A stretch of 64,000 nucleotides of DNA from an uncultured Acidaminococcus sp. (GTDB lineage Bacteria > Bacillota > Negativicutes > Acidaminococcales > Acidaminococcaceae), in contig OMYF01000004.1 of NCBI GenBank assembly GCA_900315205.1, positions 23,760-87,759 of the forward strand, in the 5' to 3' direction. Below the pieces are notes generated by a model. That model ran no database searches and was not told the origin of the DNA. It saw nothing but the letters and a program-made list of their open reading frames with translations. This document shows positions 9,124-17,167 of this stretch, piece after piece; positions within the stretch are counted from its first letter, which is position 1, and each line of letters starts with the position of its first letter. The translations under genes and the position numbers were made by a program.

Positions 9124-10566
9124 ATGCACGCAATTGATTTTCAGGAGGATAAGCTGCACGAGGAGTGCGGCGTATTCGGCATGTATTCTCACCGCGACGA
9201 TGTGGCGCTGAATACCTATTGGGGACTTTTCGCGCTGCAGCACCGCGGCCAGGAAAGCGCCGGCATTGCTGTGACCGATGGCAGGAATATGCATATCAAA
9301 AAGGGCATGGGCCTGGCCACGGAGGTCTTTAAAAGCGGCCTGGCAGGACTTGACGGATATATCGGCATCGGCCATGTACGGTATTCCACAACGGGGTCCA
9401 GTATGGTTTATAATGTCCAGCCCATGAAAGTCTTCTATGACGGCGGGAACCTGGCCCTGTCCCATAACGGGAACCTGACCAATGCGGGCAGCCTGCGGCA
9501 GGAACTGCAGCAGGAAGGTTTTCTCTTCTCCTCCACTGTGGACAGCGAAGTCGTGCTCCATCTGATCGCCCGGTCCCGGAAAAAGACCCTGCCGGAACGT
9601 GTGGCCGAAGCGGCCAATTCCATCAAGGGGGCTTTCGCCATCCTAGTCATGGATGACCATCAGCTGGTCGCTTTCCGTGATCCCTATGGATTCCGGCCAC
9701 TGTGCATCGGCAAGATGGATCATGGCTGGGTCGTCACGAGCGAGACCTGTGCTCTGGATCTGGTGGGGGCCCACTTCGTCCGCGATGTCAAACCGGGTGA
9801 ACTCATTGTCATCAACGACGAAGAAAAAGAGCCGCAGAGCATCATGTACAGTACCCACAGACCGGCTCACTGCGCACACTGCATCTTTGAATACGTTTAT
9901 TTTGCCCGTCCCGACAGCATCATGGACGGAGAGAGCATCTACAAAGCCCGCGTCAACATGGGCCGGATCCTGGCCCGGGAAACGAAGGATATCCACGCGG
10001 ATATCGTGATTTCCGTACCAGATTCGGGCACGCCTGCGGCGATTGGCTACGGCCTCGAAGCAGGTATTCCCTTCCTGGAAGGGCTGACAAAGAATAAATA
10101 TGTGGGCCGTACGTTCATCCAGCCCACGCAGAAGCAGCGCCTCAATGCGGTGCGCCTCAAACTGAATGCCAACCGCAGCCTGGTCGAAGGTAAATCCGTC
10201 GTCATGGTCGATGATTCCATCGTCCGCGGCACGACGAGCGGCATGATCGTCCAGCTCCTGAGGGATGCCGGTGCGACGGCAGTCCATGTCTGCATCAGTT
10301 CGCCTCCGGTCATGGATTCCTGCTATTACGGCATCGACACGTCCGAACGGAAGGAACTGATCGCCGCATCCAAGACAGAAAAAGAAATCTGCGAGTATAT
10401 CAAAGCGGACAGCCTGCATTATATTACTATGGAGGGTCTCAGAGCGTCTCTTTCCGTGCTCGACCCCGATGATATGTGCTATGCCTGCTTCAATTCCCAC
10501 TATCCCGACGGAGCGGACAGGGAAATGAAGTCCACATCGAAATTCCAGTTTGAACAAGGCTGCTAA
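9124..10566 (+). CDS. purF: Amidophosphoribosyltransferase (PurF)
   Basis: 480 residues from the ATG at 9124, preceded by AAGGAGG; an in-frame ATG at 9103 overlaps the purE stop. PurF makes phosphoribosylamine from PRPP and glutamine, the committed step of purine synthesis. The glutaminase nucleophile is Cys15 (EECGVFG), after a 14-residue propeptide as in B. subtilis-type PurF. The PRPP-binding loop VVMVDDSIVRGTTS is intact. The C-terminal cysteines (CYYG, DDMCYACF) and the CAHCIFEYVYFARPDS segment match the Fe-S-cluster type. Next gene purM follows after 12 bp. Confidence 0.95.
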   Translation: MHAIDFQEDKLHEECGVFGMYSHRDDVALNTYWGLFALQHRGQESAGIAVTDGRNMHIKKGMGLATEVFKSGLAGLDGYIGIGHVRYSTTGSSMVYNVQPMKVFYDGGNLALSHNGNLTNAGSLRQELQQEGFLFSSTVDSEVVLHLIARSRKKTLPERVAEAANSIKGAFAILVMDDHQLVAFRDPYGFRPLCIGKMDHGWVVTSETCALDLVGAHFVRDVKPGELIVINDEEKEPQSIMYSTHRPAHCAHCIFEYVYFARPDSIMDGESIYKARVNMGRILARETKDIHADIVISVPDSGTPAAIGYGLEAGIPFLEGLTKNKYVGRTFIQPTQKQRLNAVRLKLNANRSLVEGKSVVMVDDSIVRGTTSGMIVQLLRDAGATAVHVCISSPPVMDSCYYGIDTSERKELIAASKTEKEICEYIKADSLHYITMEGLRASLSVLDPDDMCYACFNSHYPDGADREMKSTSKFQFEQGC

Positions 10567-10578
10567 GGAGGAAACATC

Positions 10579-11634
10579 GTGACTGAGAAAAAGAGCATTA
10601 CTTACGCTGACGCGGGAGTCGATATCGATGCCGGCAACAAGGCCGTAGAACTGATGAAGGACAGCGTCCGCGCGACTTACCGGCCCGAGGTCATTGGTGA
10701 TCTGGGCGGATTTGGCGGTCTCTTTGCCCTGCAGACGACGTATAAGGAACCGGTCCTTGTTTCCGGCACGGACGGAGTGGGTACGAAACTGAAGATTGCC
10801 TTCATGATGGACCGGCACGACACGATCGGTCAGGATGCAGTCGCCATGTGCGTCAACGACGTCCTGGTCCAGGGTGCAGAACCGCTGTTTTTCCTGGACT
10901 ACATCGCAACGGCCAAGGTGGAGTCCCAGAAGATCGCCGATATCGTAGCCGGCGTGGCCCGGGCCTGCAAGGAGTCCGGATGTGCTCTCATCGGCGGTGA
11001 GACTGCTGAAATGGCGGGTTTTTATGCAAAGGATGAATACGATATCGCGGGCTTTACGGTCGGCGTCGTTGAAAAGAGCAAGATGATCACGGGCAGCAAG
11101 GTCAAGGCCGGTGATGTCCTGCTGGGCCTTCCTTCCACGGGCGTCCATTCCAACGGGTATTCCCTGGTGCGCAAGATCTGCTTTGACGCCATGGGCTTTA
11201 CGGTTGACAAATATATCCCCGAATTCGGCAAGACACTGGGCGAGGAGCTCCTCACCCCGACCCGTCTGTATCCGAAGACCTGCCTGCCGCTGATCCGGAA
11301 TTTCGATATCCATGGCATGGTCCATATCACGGGCGGCGGTTTCTATGACAATATCCCCCGTGTCCTGCCTGCGGACTGCGATGCAGAAGTCCACGCCGAT
11401 GCCTGGGAAGTGCCGGCAGTGTTCAGGAAACTCCAGGAATGGGGCAATGTGCCCTGGAAGGAAATGTACCGGACCTTCAACATGGGCGTCGGCATGGTCC
11501 TTGTCTTCGGTGCTGATGAAGCGGATGCCGTCCGGGCCCATCTCAAGGCAAATAATGAAAAATTCTATGAACTGGGCAGCATCATCCCCGGCAGGAAACA
11601 GACTGTCATGAAGGGTGGCGTGTTCGGTGACTAA
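10579..11634 (+). CDS. purM: AIR synthetase (PurM)
   Basis: 351 residues, starting at GTG 10579 with AAGGAGGAAAC upstream. PurM closes the imidazole ring, turning FGAM into AIR with ATP. Typical motifs are YADAGVDIDAGN at the N-terminus, GTDGVGTKLKIA, DAVAMCVNDVLVQGAEP and GGGFYDNIPRVLP. Length matches the family. It lies between purF and purN in the usual order, and its 3' end overlaps the purN start by 8 bp, indicating translational coupling. Confidence 0.95.
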   Translation: MTEKKSITYADAGVDIDAGNKAVELMKDSVRATYRPEVIGDLGGFGGLFALQTTYKEPVLVSGTDGVGTKLKIAFMMDRHDTIGQDAVAMCVNDVLVQGAEPLFFLDYIATAKVESQKIADIVAGVARACKESGCALIGGETAEMAGFYAKDEYDIAGFTVGVVEKSKMITGSKVKAGDVLLGLPSTGVHSNGYSLVRKICFDAMGFTVDKYIPEFGKTLGEELLTPTRLYPKTCLPLIRNFDIHGMVHITGGGFYDNIPRVLPADCDAEVHADAWEVPAVFRKLQEWGNVPWKEMYRTFNMGVGMVLVFGADEADAVRAHLKANNEKFYELGSIIPGRKQTVMKGGVFGD

Positions 11635-12241
11635 TAAGAAAATCGGTGTGCTTGTCAGCGGCCGCGGCAGCAATTTCCAGGCGGTCCTGGACAAGATCCG
11701 GAATGAAAAACTCCCCATTGAAATCGCTGTCGTCATCAGTGACAGCGCCGATGCGTATGCCCTGAAACGGGCAGAACAGGCCGGGATCCCCCATACAGCC
11801 ATTGTCCGCCATGACTATCGGGACAAAGCTTCATTTGAGGAAGCCATCGACAGCCGGCTCCGGGAAGCCGGGGTGGAACTAGTCGTGCTTGCCGGTTTCA
11901 TGCGTATCCTGAGTGCTGACTTCGTGAACAGGTGGCCGCAGGCCATCATCAATATCCATCCCGCCCTGCTGCCTGCCTTCAAAGGTCTTGATGCACAGGG
12001 ACAGGCGCTGAAGTACGGCGTCAAGATAGCAGGCTGCACGGTCCATTTTGTCGATGCCGGCATGGATTCCGGCCCGATCATCCTGCAGAGTGCCGTTCCC
12101 GTATATGATGAAGATACGCATGATACGCTGGCGGCCCGCATCCTGGTCCAGGAGCATACGATCCTGCCGGAAGCGGTGAAGCTCTGGTGTGAAGGCAGAC
12201 TGGAAGTCAGGGACCGCAGGGTCAAAATCAGGAAGGAGTAG
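11627..12241 (+). CDS. purN: GAR formyltransferase (PurN)
   Basis: 204 residues from GTG 11627; AAGGGTGG at 11611-11618 has a good distance to it, and the product then opens MTNKKIGVLVSGRGSNF like other PurN proteins. A GTG at 11615 is also in frame. PurN transfers a formyl group from 10-formyl-THF to GAR. Catalytic signature: LAGFMRILSADFV, then NIHPALLPAFKG, then GCTVHFVDAGMDSGPII, containing the Asn-His-Asp catalytic set. Overlaps purM. Confidence 0.94.
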   Translation: MTNKKIGVLVSGRGSNFQAVLDKIRNEKLPIEIAVVISDSADAYALKRAEQAGIPHTAIVRHDYRDKASFEEAIDSRLREAGVELVVLAGFMRILSADFVNRWPQAIINIHPALLPAFKGLDAQGQALKYGVKIAGCTVHFVDAGMDSGPIILQSAVPVYDEDTHDTLAARILVQEHTILPEAVKLWCEGRLEVRDRRVKIRKE

Positions 12242-12247
12242 TTCAGT

Positions 12248-12844
12248 ATGGCAATCAAGAGAGCATTGGTAAGCGTTTCGGATAAGACCGGTATCGTGGA
12301 ACTGGCTGCGTTCCTCCATAAAAAGGGTATCGAAATCATTTCGACCGGCGGTACCATGAAGGCCATCAAAGATGCGGGCATCCCCGTCACCTATGTCAGT
12401 GACGTCACGGGTACCCCTGAAATGATGGACGGCCGCGTCAAGACCCTGAATCCGAAGATCCATGGCGGGATCCTGGCGGTCCGCAGCAATCCCAAACATA
12501 TGGAAGACATGAAGAAGAACGGAATCAAACCGATCGACCTCGTGGTCTGCAATCTCTATCCCTTTGAGCAGACTGTGGCCAAACCGGACGTGACCGAGGC
12601 GGAAGCCATCGAGAATATCGATATCGGCGGCCCGGCCATGGTGCGCGCGTCGGCAAAGAACTTCCATGATGTGGTCATCATCACGAATCCGGAACGGTAC
12701 GGCATGCTGATGGAAATGCTTGATGCCAACGGGGATATCGACCTGAAGACAAGACGGATGCTGGCTCAGGAGGCGTTCGCCCATACGGCGGCCTACGATA
12801 CAGCCATCGCCCGGTATTTGGCGGAACAAATGCAGAAAGACTGA
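12248..12844 (+). CDS. purH: Stand-alone IMP cyclohydrolase domain (N-terminal half of PurH)
   Basis: 198 residues. It matches only the MGS-like IMP cyclohydrolase domain of PurH (ALVSVSDKTG, STGGTMKAI, GTPEMMDGRVKTLNPKIHGG, NIDIGGPAMVRASAKN), which closes FAICAR to IMP. Bifunctional PurH has about 510-590 residues; the AICAR formyltransferase part is absent. The stop falls almost exactly at the known domain border, and the 135 bp downstream encode nothing similar in any frame I checked, so this looks like a genuinely split enzyme rather than a broken gene. The formyltransferase must be encoded elsewhere. It follows purN after 6 bp. Confidence 0.85.
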   Translation: MAIKRALVSVSDKTGIVELAAFLHKKGIEIISTGGTMKAIKDAGIPVTYVSDVTGTPEMMDGRVKTLNPKIHGGILAVRSNPKHMEDMKKNGIKPIDLVVCNLYPFEQTVAKPDVTEAEAIENIDIGGPAMVRASAKNFHDVVIITNPERYGMLMEMLDANGDIDLKTRRMLAQEAFAHTAAYDTAIARYLAEQMQKD

Positions 12845-12902
12845 TCACGGGCGGCTGTGCCTTTTCCAGTGGAAGGCAGACAGTCCGGCTGTAACAGGGA
12901 AT

Positions 12903-12929
12903 GGGCGGCTCCCGGCCGGGAGCGCGCCC
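12903..12929 (+). terminator. GC-rich hairpin between purH and purD
   Basis: GGGCGGCTCCCGG folds onto CCGGGAGCGCGCCC, followed after a short gap by CAGTTTTTAT. It may be a weak terminator or an mRNA-stability element that lowers purD relative to the upstream genes. Confidence 0.5.
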
Positions 12930-12979
12930 GTTCCTGCAGTTTTTATCATAATCTGGATAGCAATATGAGGAGGCTAACG

Positions 12980-14257
12980 ATGCAGGTACTTGTCATTGGC
13001 GGCGGCGGCCGGGAACACACCATCGTATGGAAACTGTCCCAGAGTCCCAAAGTGGAAAAGCTGTACGCGATTCCCGGCGGTCCCGGGATGAAGGATCTGG
13101 CGGAATGCGTCAGTCTGGATACGGCCGACCTGGAAGGTCTTGCCAGATGGGCGGAAGACCACCACATCGACCTGACCGTAGTGGGGCCTGAGGCTCCGCT
13201 CGTAGCCGGGATCGTCGACGTATTCAAAGCTCACGGGCTGAACATCTTCGGGCCGACGGCCAGGGCTGCCGAAATCGAAGGTTCGAAGATTTTCTCCAAG
13301 GAACTGATGGAGAAGTACGGGATCCCGACGGCTTTCTTCAAAGTCTGCGAAAACGCCGCTGACGCGAAGGCTTACATCCGTGAAAAAGGCGCTCCCATTG
13401 TCATCAAGGCAGACGGCCTTGCTGCCGGCAAGGGTGTCGTCGTTGCCATGACCGAAAAAGAAGCTCTCGATGCAGTCGATGAAATGATGGGCCATCACAA
13501 ATTCGGTGCCGCGGGCAATAAGGTCGTCATCGAAGAATTCATGGACGGAGAGGAATGTTCCCTTCTGTGCTTCACCGATGGCAGGACCGTGGTGCCCATG
13601 CTGCCGGCACAGGATCACAAACGCGTCGATGACGGCGATCAGGGCCCCAATACGGGCGGCATGGGTGCCTATGCACCGGCTCCCGTCATGACGGATGCCC
13701 TGAAGGAAAAGACCATGGAGACCATCGTCCGTCCCGTCCTGGCGGCTCTCGCCAAAGAAGGACGGCCTTATTCCGGCTGTATCTATGCGGGCCTCATGAT
13801 CAAGGGCGACTCTGTGAAGGTCGTCGAGTTCAACGCCCGTTTCGGTGACCCTGAAACCCAGGCGGTGCTCCCGCTCCTGGACAGCGATCTGGCAGAAATC
13901 ATGTACGCCTGCGCTACGGGGACGCTGCGTGAGGATATGGTGAAATGGAACCCCGGCGTAGCGGTCTGTGTCGTCATGGCATCCGGCGGATATCCCCTTT
14001 CCTATCCCAAAGGCATCCAGATCACGGGGCTGCAGGAAGCATCCGCACTGCCCGGCGTGATCGTGTTCCATGCCGGCACGAAGGAAGTGGACGGCCAGAT
14101 CGTGACGAACGGCGGCCGTGTGCTCGGTGTCACGGCAATCGACAAGGATATTGCCCGGGCCAAGGAAAGAGCCTATGGCGCGGTCAGCAGGATCCATTTC
14201 GAAGGCGCCCACTACCGTCAGGATATTGCCTGGAGAGCTTTGAAACGTTTGAAATAA
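12980..14257 (+). CDS. purD: GAR synthetase (PurD)
   Basis: 425 residues from ATG 12980, with GAGGAGG upstream; the longer in-frame reading from 12857 runs through the intercistronic hairpin and is rejected. PurD joins phosphoribosylamine and glycine using ATP. It has the ATP-grasp layout: QVLVIGGGGREH at the start, then IVIKADGLAAGKGV, then QDHKRVDDGDQGPNTGGMG and VEFNARFGDPETQ. Normal length. Last gene of the purine operon before guaB, which has its own promoter. Confidence 0.95.
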   Translation: MQVLVIGGGGREHTIVWKLSQSPKVEKLYAIPGGPGMKDLAECVSLDTADLEGLARWAEDHHIDLTVVGPEAPLVAGIVDVFKAHGLNIFGPTARAAEIEGSKIFSKELMEKYGIPTAFFKVCENAADAKAYIREKGAPIVIKADGLAAGKGVVVAMTEKEALDAVDEMMGHHKFGAAGNKVVIEEFMDGEECSLLCFTDGRTVVPMLPAQDHKRVDDGDQGPNTGGMGAYAPAPVMTDALKEKTMETIVRPVLAALAKEGRPYSGCIYAGLMIKGDSVKVVEFNARFGDPETQAVLPLLDSDLAEIMYACATGTLREDMVKWNPGVAVCVVMASGGYPLSYPKGIQITGLQEASALPGVIVFHAGTKEVDGQIVTNGGRVLGVTAIDKDIARAKERAYGAVSRIHFEGAHYRQDIAWRALKRLK

Positions 14258-14260
14258 TTG

Positions 14261-14289
14261 TTGCATTTGTGACATAACAGTGCTAAAAT
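14261..14289 (+). promoter_or_regulatory. Promoter of guaB
   Basis: TTGCAT (14261-14266), 17-bp spacer, TAAAAT (14284-14289), 30 bp before the guaB start codon. Confidence 0.6.
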
Positions 14290-14319
14290 AGTAAAAATTT
14301 TATTGAAGGGGGAACGAGA

Positions 14320-15831
14320 ATGGCTTTTATTTATGACGAACCTGCCCATACCTTTAGTGAGTATCTGTTGGTTCCGGGATACTCTTCCAGTGAATGTATT
14401 CCAGCGAATGTCAGCTTGAAGACACCGCTTGTGAAATTTAAAAAGGGTGAAAAACCCGCAATGTCGTTGAATATCCCCTTGGTTTCAGCCATCATGCAGT
14501 CCGTTTCGGATGATAAAATGGCCATTGCCCTGTCCCGTGAAGGCGGACTTTCCTTCATCTACGGTTCTCAGAGCATCGAGAGCGAAGCAGCCATGGTTGC
14601 CCGCGTCAAGAGCTACAAGGCCGGTTTCGTGGTCAGCGATTCCAACCTGCGCGCCGACTGCACCCTGGCAGATGTGCTGGAACTGAAGAAAAAGACGGGC
14701 CATTCCACGATGGCTGTCACGAGTGACGGGACGCCCCATGGTCATCTCGAAGGCATCGTGACGAGCCGTGACTACCGGGTAAGCCGGATGAAAATGACGG
14801 ATCCGGTCCGTTCCTTCATGACCCCTGTTTCTGAAATGGTCGTCGGCACGGATGACATTACCCTGAAACAGGCCAATGATATCATCTGGGACCATAAAAT
14901 CAATACGCTGCCCATCATCGACAAGGACGGCAATCTGATGTACATGGTCTTCCGCAAGGATTATTCGACCCATAAGCAGTATCCGCTGGAACTTCTGGAT
15001 GGACAGAAGCGTCATGTCGTGGGTGCCGGCATCAATACCCGCGATTATGCCGAACGCGTCCCCGCTCTGGTGGATGCCGGTGCGGATGTGCTCTGCATCG
15101 ACTCTTCCGAAGGCTTCAGCGAATGGCAGTCCCGCACGTTGAAATGGATCCGTGACAAATACGGTGATTCCGTAAAGGTCGGGGCCGGCAACGTCGTCGA
15201 CGCGGACGGTTTCCGTTTCCTCGCCGAAGCAGGCGCTGATTTTGTCAAGATCGGCATCGGCGGCGGCTCCATCTGCATCACCCGTGAACAGAAGGGCATT
15301 GGCCGCGGCCAGGCGACGGCTGTGATCGAAGTGGCCAAGGCCCGGGATGAATACTACAAGGAAACGGGCATCTATGTGCCGATCTGCTCCGACGGCGGTA
15401 TCGTCTATGATTACCATATGACCCTGGCTCTGGCCATGGGCGCTGATTTCCTGATGCTGGGCCGTTATTTCGCCCGCTTCGATGAATCGCCGACTCGCAA
15501 GGTCAGCATCAACGGGACATATATGAAGGAATACTGGGGCGAAGGTTCTTCCCGTGCCCGCAACTGGCAGCGCTACGATCTGGGCGGCGACAAGAAACTG
15601 TCCTTTGAAGAAGGCGTCGATTCCTATGTCCCGTACGCCGGTGCCCTGAAGGACAATGTCAACCTGACGACGAGCAAAATCATTTCCACCATGTGCAACT
15701 GCGGTGCCCTGACCATCCCGGAACTGCAGAAGAAAGCCAAGCTGACGCTGGTTTCCGCAACATCCCTTGTCGAAGGCGGCGCCCACGATGTCGTCCTGAA
15801 AGACAATGTAAGCAACGATTACCCGAAATAA
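14320..15831 (+). CDS. guaB: IMP dehydrogenase
   Basis: 503 residues. It oxidises IMP to XMP with NAD+, the first step toward GMP. The core barrel is interrupted by two CBS domains (about residues 100-220). The catalytic loop reads [15 protein letters not shown]: the cysteine and the threonine two residues later are kept, but the usual GPGSICTTR is altered. The flap ends in an intact Arg-Tyr pair (WQRYD), while the common YRGMGS is YWGEGS. These changes mark a divergent IMPDH group rather than a dead enzyme. It follows purD but has its own promoter and terminator. SD is AAGGGGGAACG. Confidence 0.9.
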   Translation: MAFIYDEPAHTFSEYLLVPGYSSSECIPANVSLKTPLVKFKKGEKPAMSLNIPLVSAIMQSVSDDKMAIALSREGGLSFIYGSQSIESEAAMVARVKSYKAGFVVSDSNLRADCTLADVLELKKKTGHSTMAVTSDGTPHGHLEGIVTSRDYRVSRMKMTDPVRSFMTPVSEMVVGTDDITLKQANDIIWDHKINTLPIIDKDGNLMYMVFRKDYSTHKQYPLELLDGQKRHVVGAGINTRDYAERVPALVDAGADVLCIDSSEGFSEWQSRTLKWIRDKYGDSVKVGAGNVVDADGFRFLAEAGADFVKIGIGGGSICITREQKGIGRGQATAVIEVAKARDEYYKETGIYVPICSDGGIVYDYHMTLALAMGADFLMLGRYFARFDESPTRKVSINGTYMKEYWGEGSSRARNWQRYDLGGDKKLSFEEGVDSYVPYAGALKDNVNLTTSKIISTMCNCGALTIPELQKKAKLTLVSATSLVEGGAHDVVLKDNVSNDYPK

Positions 15832-15840
15832 TCAAAAGAC

Positions 15841-15872
15841 AGCCCGTATCTCCAGCGGATACGGGCTTTATC
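15841..15872 (+). terminator. Terminator of guaB
   Basis: AGCCCGTATC pairs perfectly with GATACGGGCT around a 7-nt loop, followed by TTAT. It begins 9 bp after the stop codon. Confidence 0.8.
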
Positions 15873-16204
15873 TCGGTTCTTTGTCAATTTTTGGGGTAAA
15901 CTCCAATCCATCCACCAGTCACGGACGTGAGCGATTTTTGCTCACGTCTTTTCTTTTTTGGCTCTGGCCGTTCGGGCTTTGCAGCTGAACAGAGAGCAAA
16001 CGAGACAGAGAACCGCCCGCTATGCGGGTGCGCGTCGATGTTTAAGGAAGACATTCTCTCCTGATTATGTTTTGTGGTAAAAACTATTTTTAGACGCAGG
16101 TCTTCTTTTTTACAGCTTTATAAAAGAATATTTATTTTACCGATAACTATTGTACACTAAGTAAAGACCAGCGCAGCGGGTATCGTTCGGTCAGCCGTTT
16201 CCTT
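15873..16204. other. Gene-free stretch with a second strong hairpin
   Basis: No coding sequence is convincing. The main element is a hairpin GACGTGAGC (15924-15932) with GCTCACGTC (15940-15948), followed by TTTTCTTTTTT, which looks like an orphan terminator. The remainder is AT-rich toward 16080-16150. The next gene is on the minus strand and ends at 16205. Confidence 0.5.
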
Positions 16205-17059
16205 TCAGTAATTTTCCCAGAACAGTCGGGCGGATTCGTGGAGGGGGCGGCCTTTTTTACGGACCAGGCATACTTGGCTGTCCAGCTGCTCTTCCCGAAT
16301 GGGCACTGCCGTCAGTCCATGGCTCAGGCTGATGACGCTTTCCGGCACCAGGGCCAGCCCCAGACCGGCCTGGGCCCACTGGAGACAGCTCCGGGCATCG
16401 TCGGTCAGGCAGCGAAAATACAGGGAAAAGCCCTGCTTCCGGCACACTTCCTGAATGATCCCTTCCCAGCGCCGGTACACCAGCAGGGAGAGTTCCTGCA
16501 GGTCTTTCAGGGCGAAGGCCTCCGGCAGCACAGCCGGGAACAGGTCTCGGCTGCCCACGGCACAGAACGGCTCCCGGCACAGGACTTTTCCTTCCACCCG
16601 GATCCGGGAAAAGGGGGTGCGGATCACCGCCAGATCCACAGTTTCCCTTTCCAGGGCATCCAGCAGCTGGTAGGTATTTCCTTCATACAGCTGAAAAGAA
16701 ATCTCCGGATATTTCTGGAGAAAGTACCGGACGCCCTGGAAGAATTTCCTGCCCGACCCGGAAGAAATCATCCCCAGGTGAAGGCTGCCTTTTTTCCCCA
16801 GCTGGAAATTCTTCATATCCTCCCGGGCGGCCAGTGTCAGGCTCTGGATCCGTTTGGCTGTGTCGTACAGGCTTTTTCCTGCTTCCGTCATGCGGACTCT
16901 CCGGCTGCCCCGGTCCAGCAGACGGACCCCGCATTCGGCTTCCAGCCGCTGCAGCTGCAGGGAAACCGGAGGCTGGGTAAGGTTCAGCCGTCGGGCTCCG
17001 GCAGAAATGGAGCCTTCTTCCACTACGGCAATGAGGCAGTCCAGCTGTTCCAGATTCAT
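16205..17059 (-). CDS. LysR-family transcriptional regulator
   Basis: 284 residues. The ATG at 17059 is chosen because TAGGAG lies 8 nt upstream; a GTG at 17068 overlaps that site. The N-terminal winged helix (MNLEQLDCLIAVVEEGSIS, then LNLTQPPVSLQLQRLE) is standard LysR, and the rest is a periplasmic-binding-like effector domain. It is divergent from an ABC exporter pair, with a perfect dyad in the 108-bp gap, so it probably controls both itself and the exporter. The effector is unknown. Arginine codons here are mostly CGG, as in the exporter genes. Confidence 0.88.
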   Translation of the reverse strand: MNLEQLDCLIAVVEEGSISAGARRLNLTQPPVSLQLQRLEAECGVRLLDRGSRRVRMTEAGKSLYDTAKRIQSLTLAAREDMKNFQLGKKGSLHLGMISSGSGRKFFQGVRYFLQKYPEISFQLYEGNTYQLLDALERETVDLAVIRTPFSRIRVEGKVLCREPFCAVGSRDLFPAVLPEAFALKDLQELSLLVYRRWEGIIQEVCRKQGFSLYFRCLTDDARSCLQWAQAGLGLALVPESVISLSHGLTAVPIREEQLDSQVCLVRKKGRPLHESARLFWENY

Positions 17060-17085
17060 ATTACTCACTCCTATATAAAAAATAT

Positions 17086-17112
17086 ATAGATATCAATGGA
17101 TTCAATATCTAT
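17086..17112. promoter_or_regulatory. Perfect dyad, likely LysR operator
   Basis: ATAGATAT (17086-17093), 11-nt centre, ATATCTAT (17105-17112). A dyad of this kind (T-N11-A type) between divergent LysR and target genes is the usual binding-site arrangement. Confidence 0.55.
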
Positions 17113-17167
17113 TATATACTATGCACCGTGATAAGATAAGGACAATACAAATCTTGAGGTGCTGATC

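Noticed and set aside
9643..11802. Long minus-strand open frame (719 codons) opposite purF and purM
   Set aside because: Antisense to two complete, conserved genes with no protein-like pattern.
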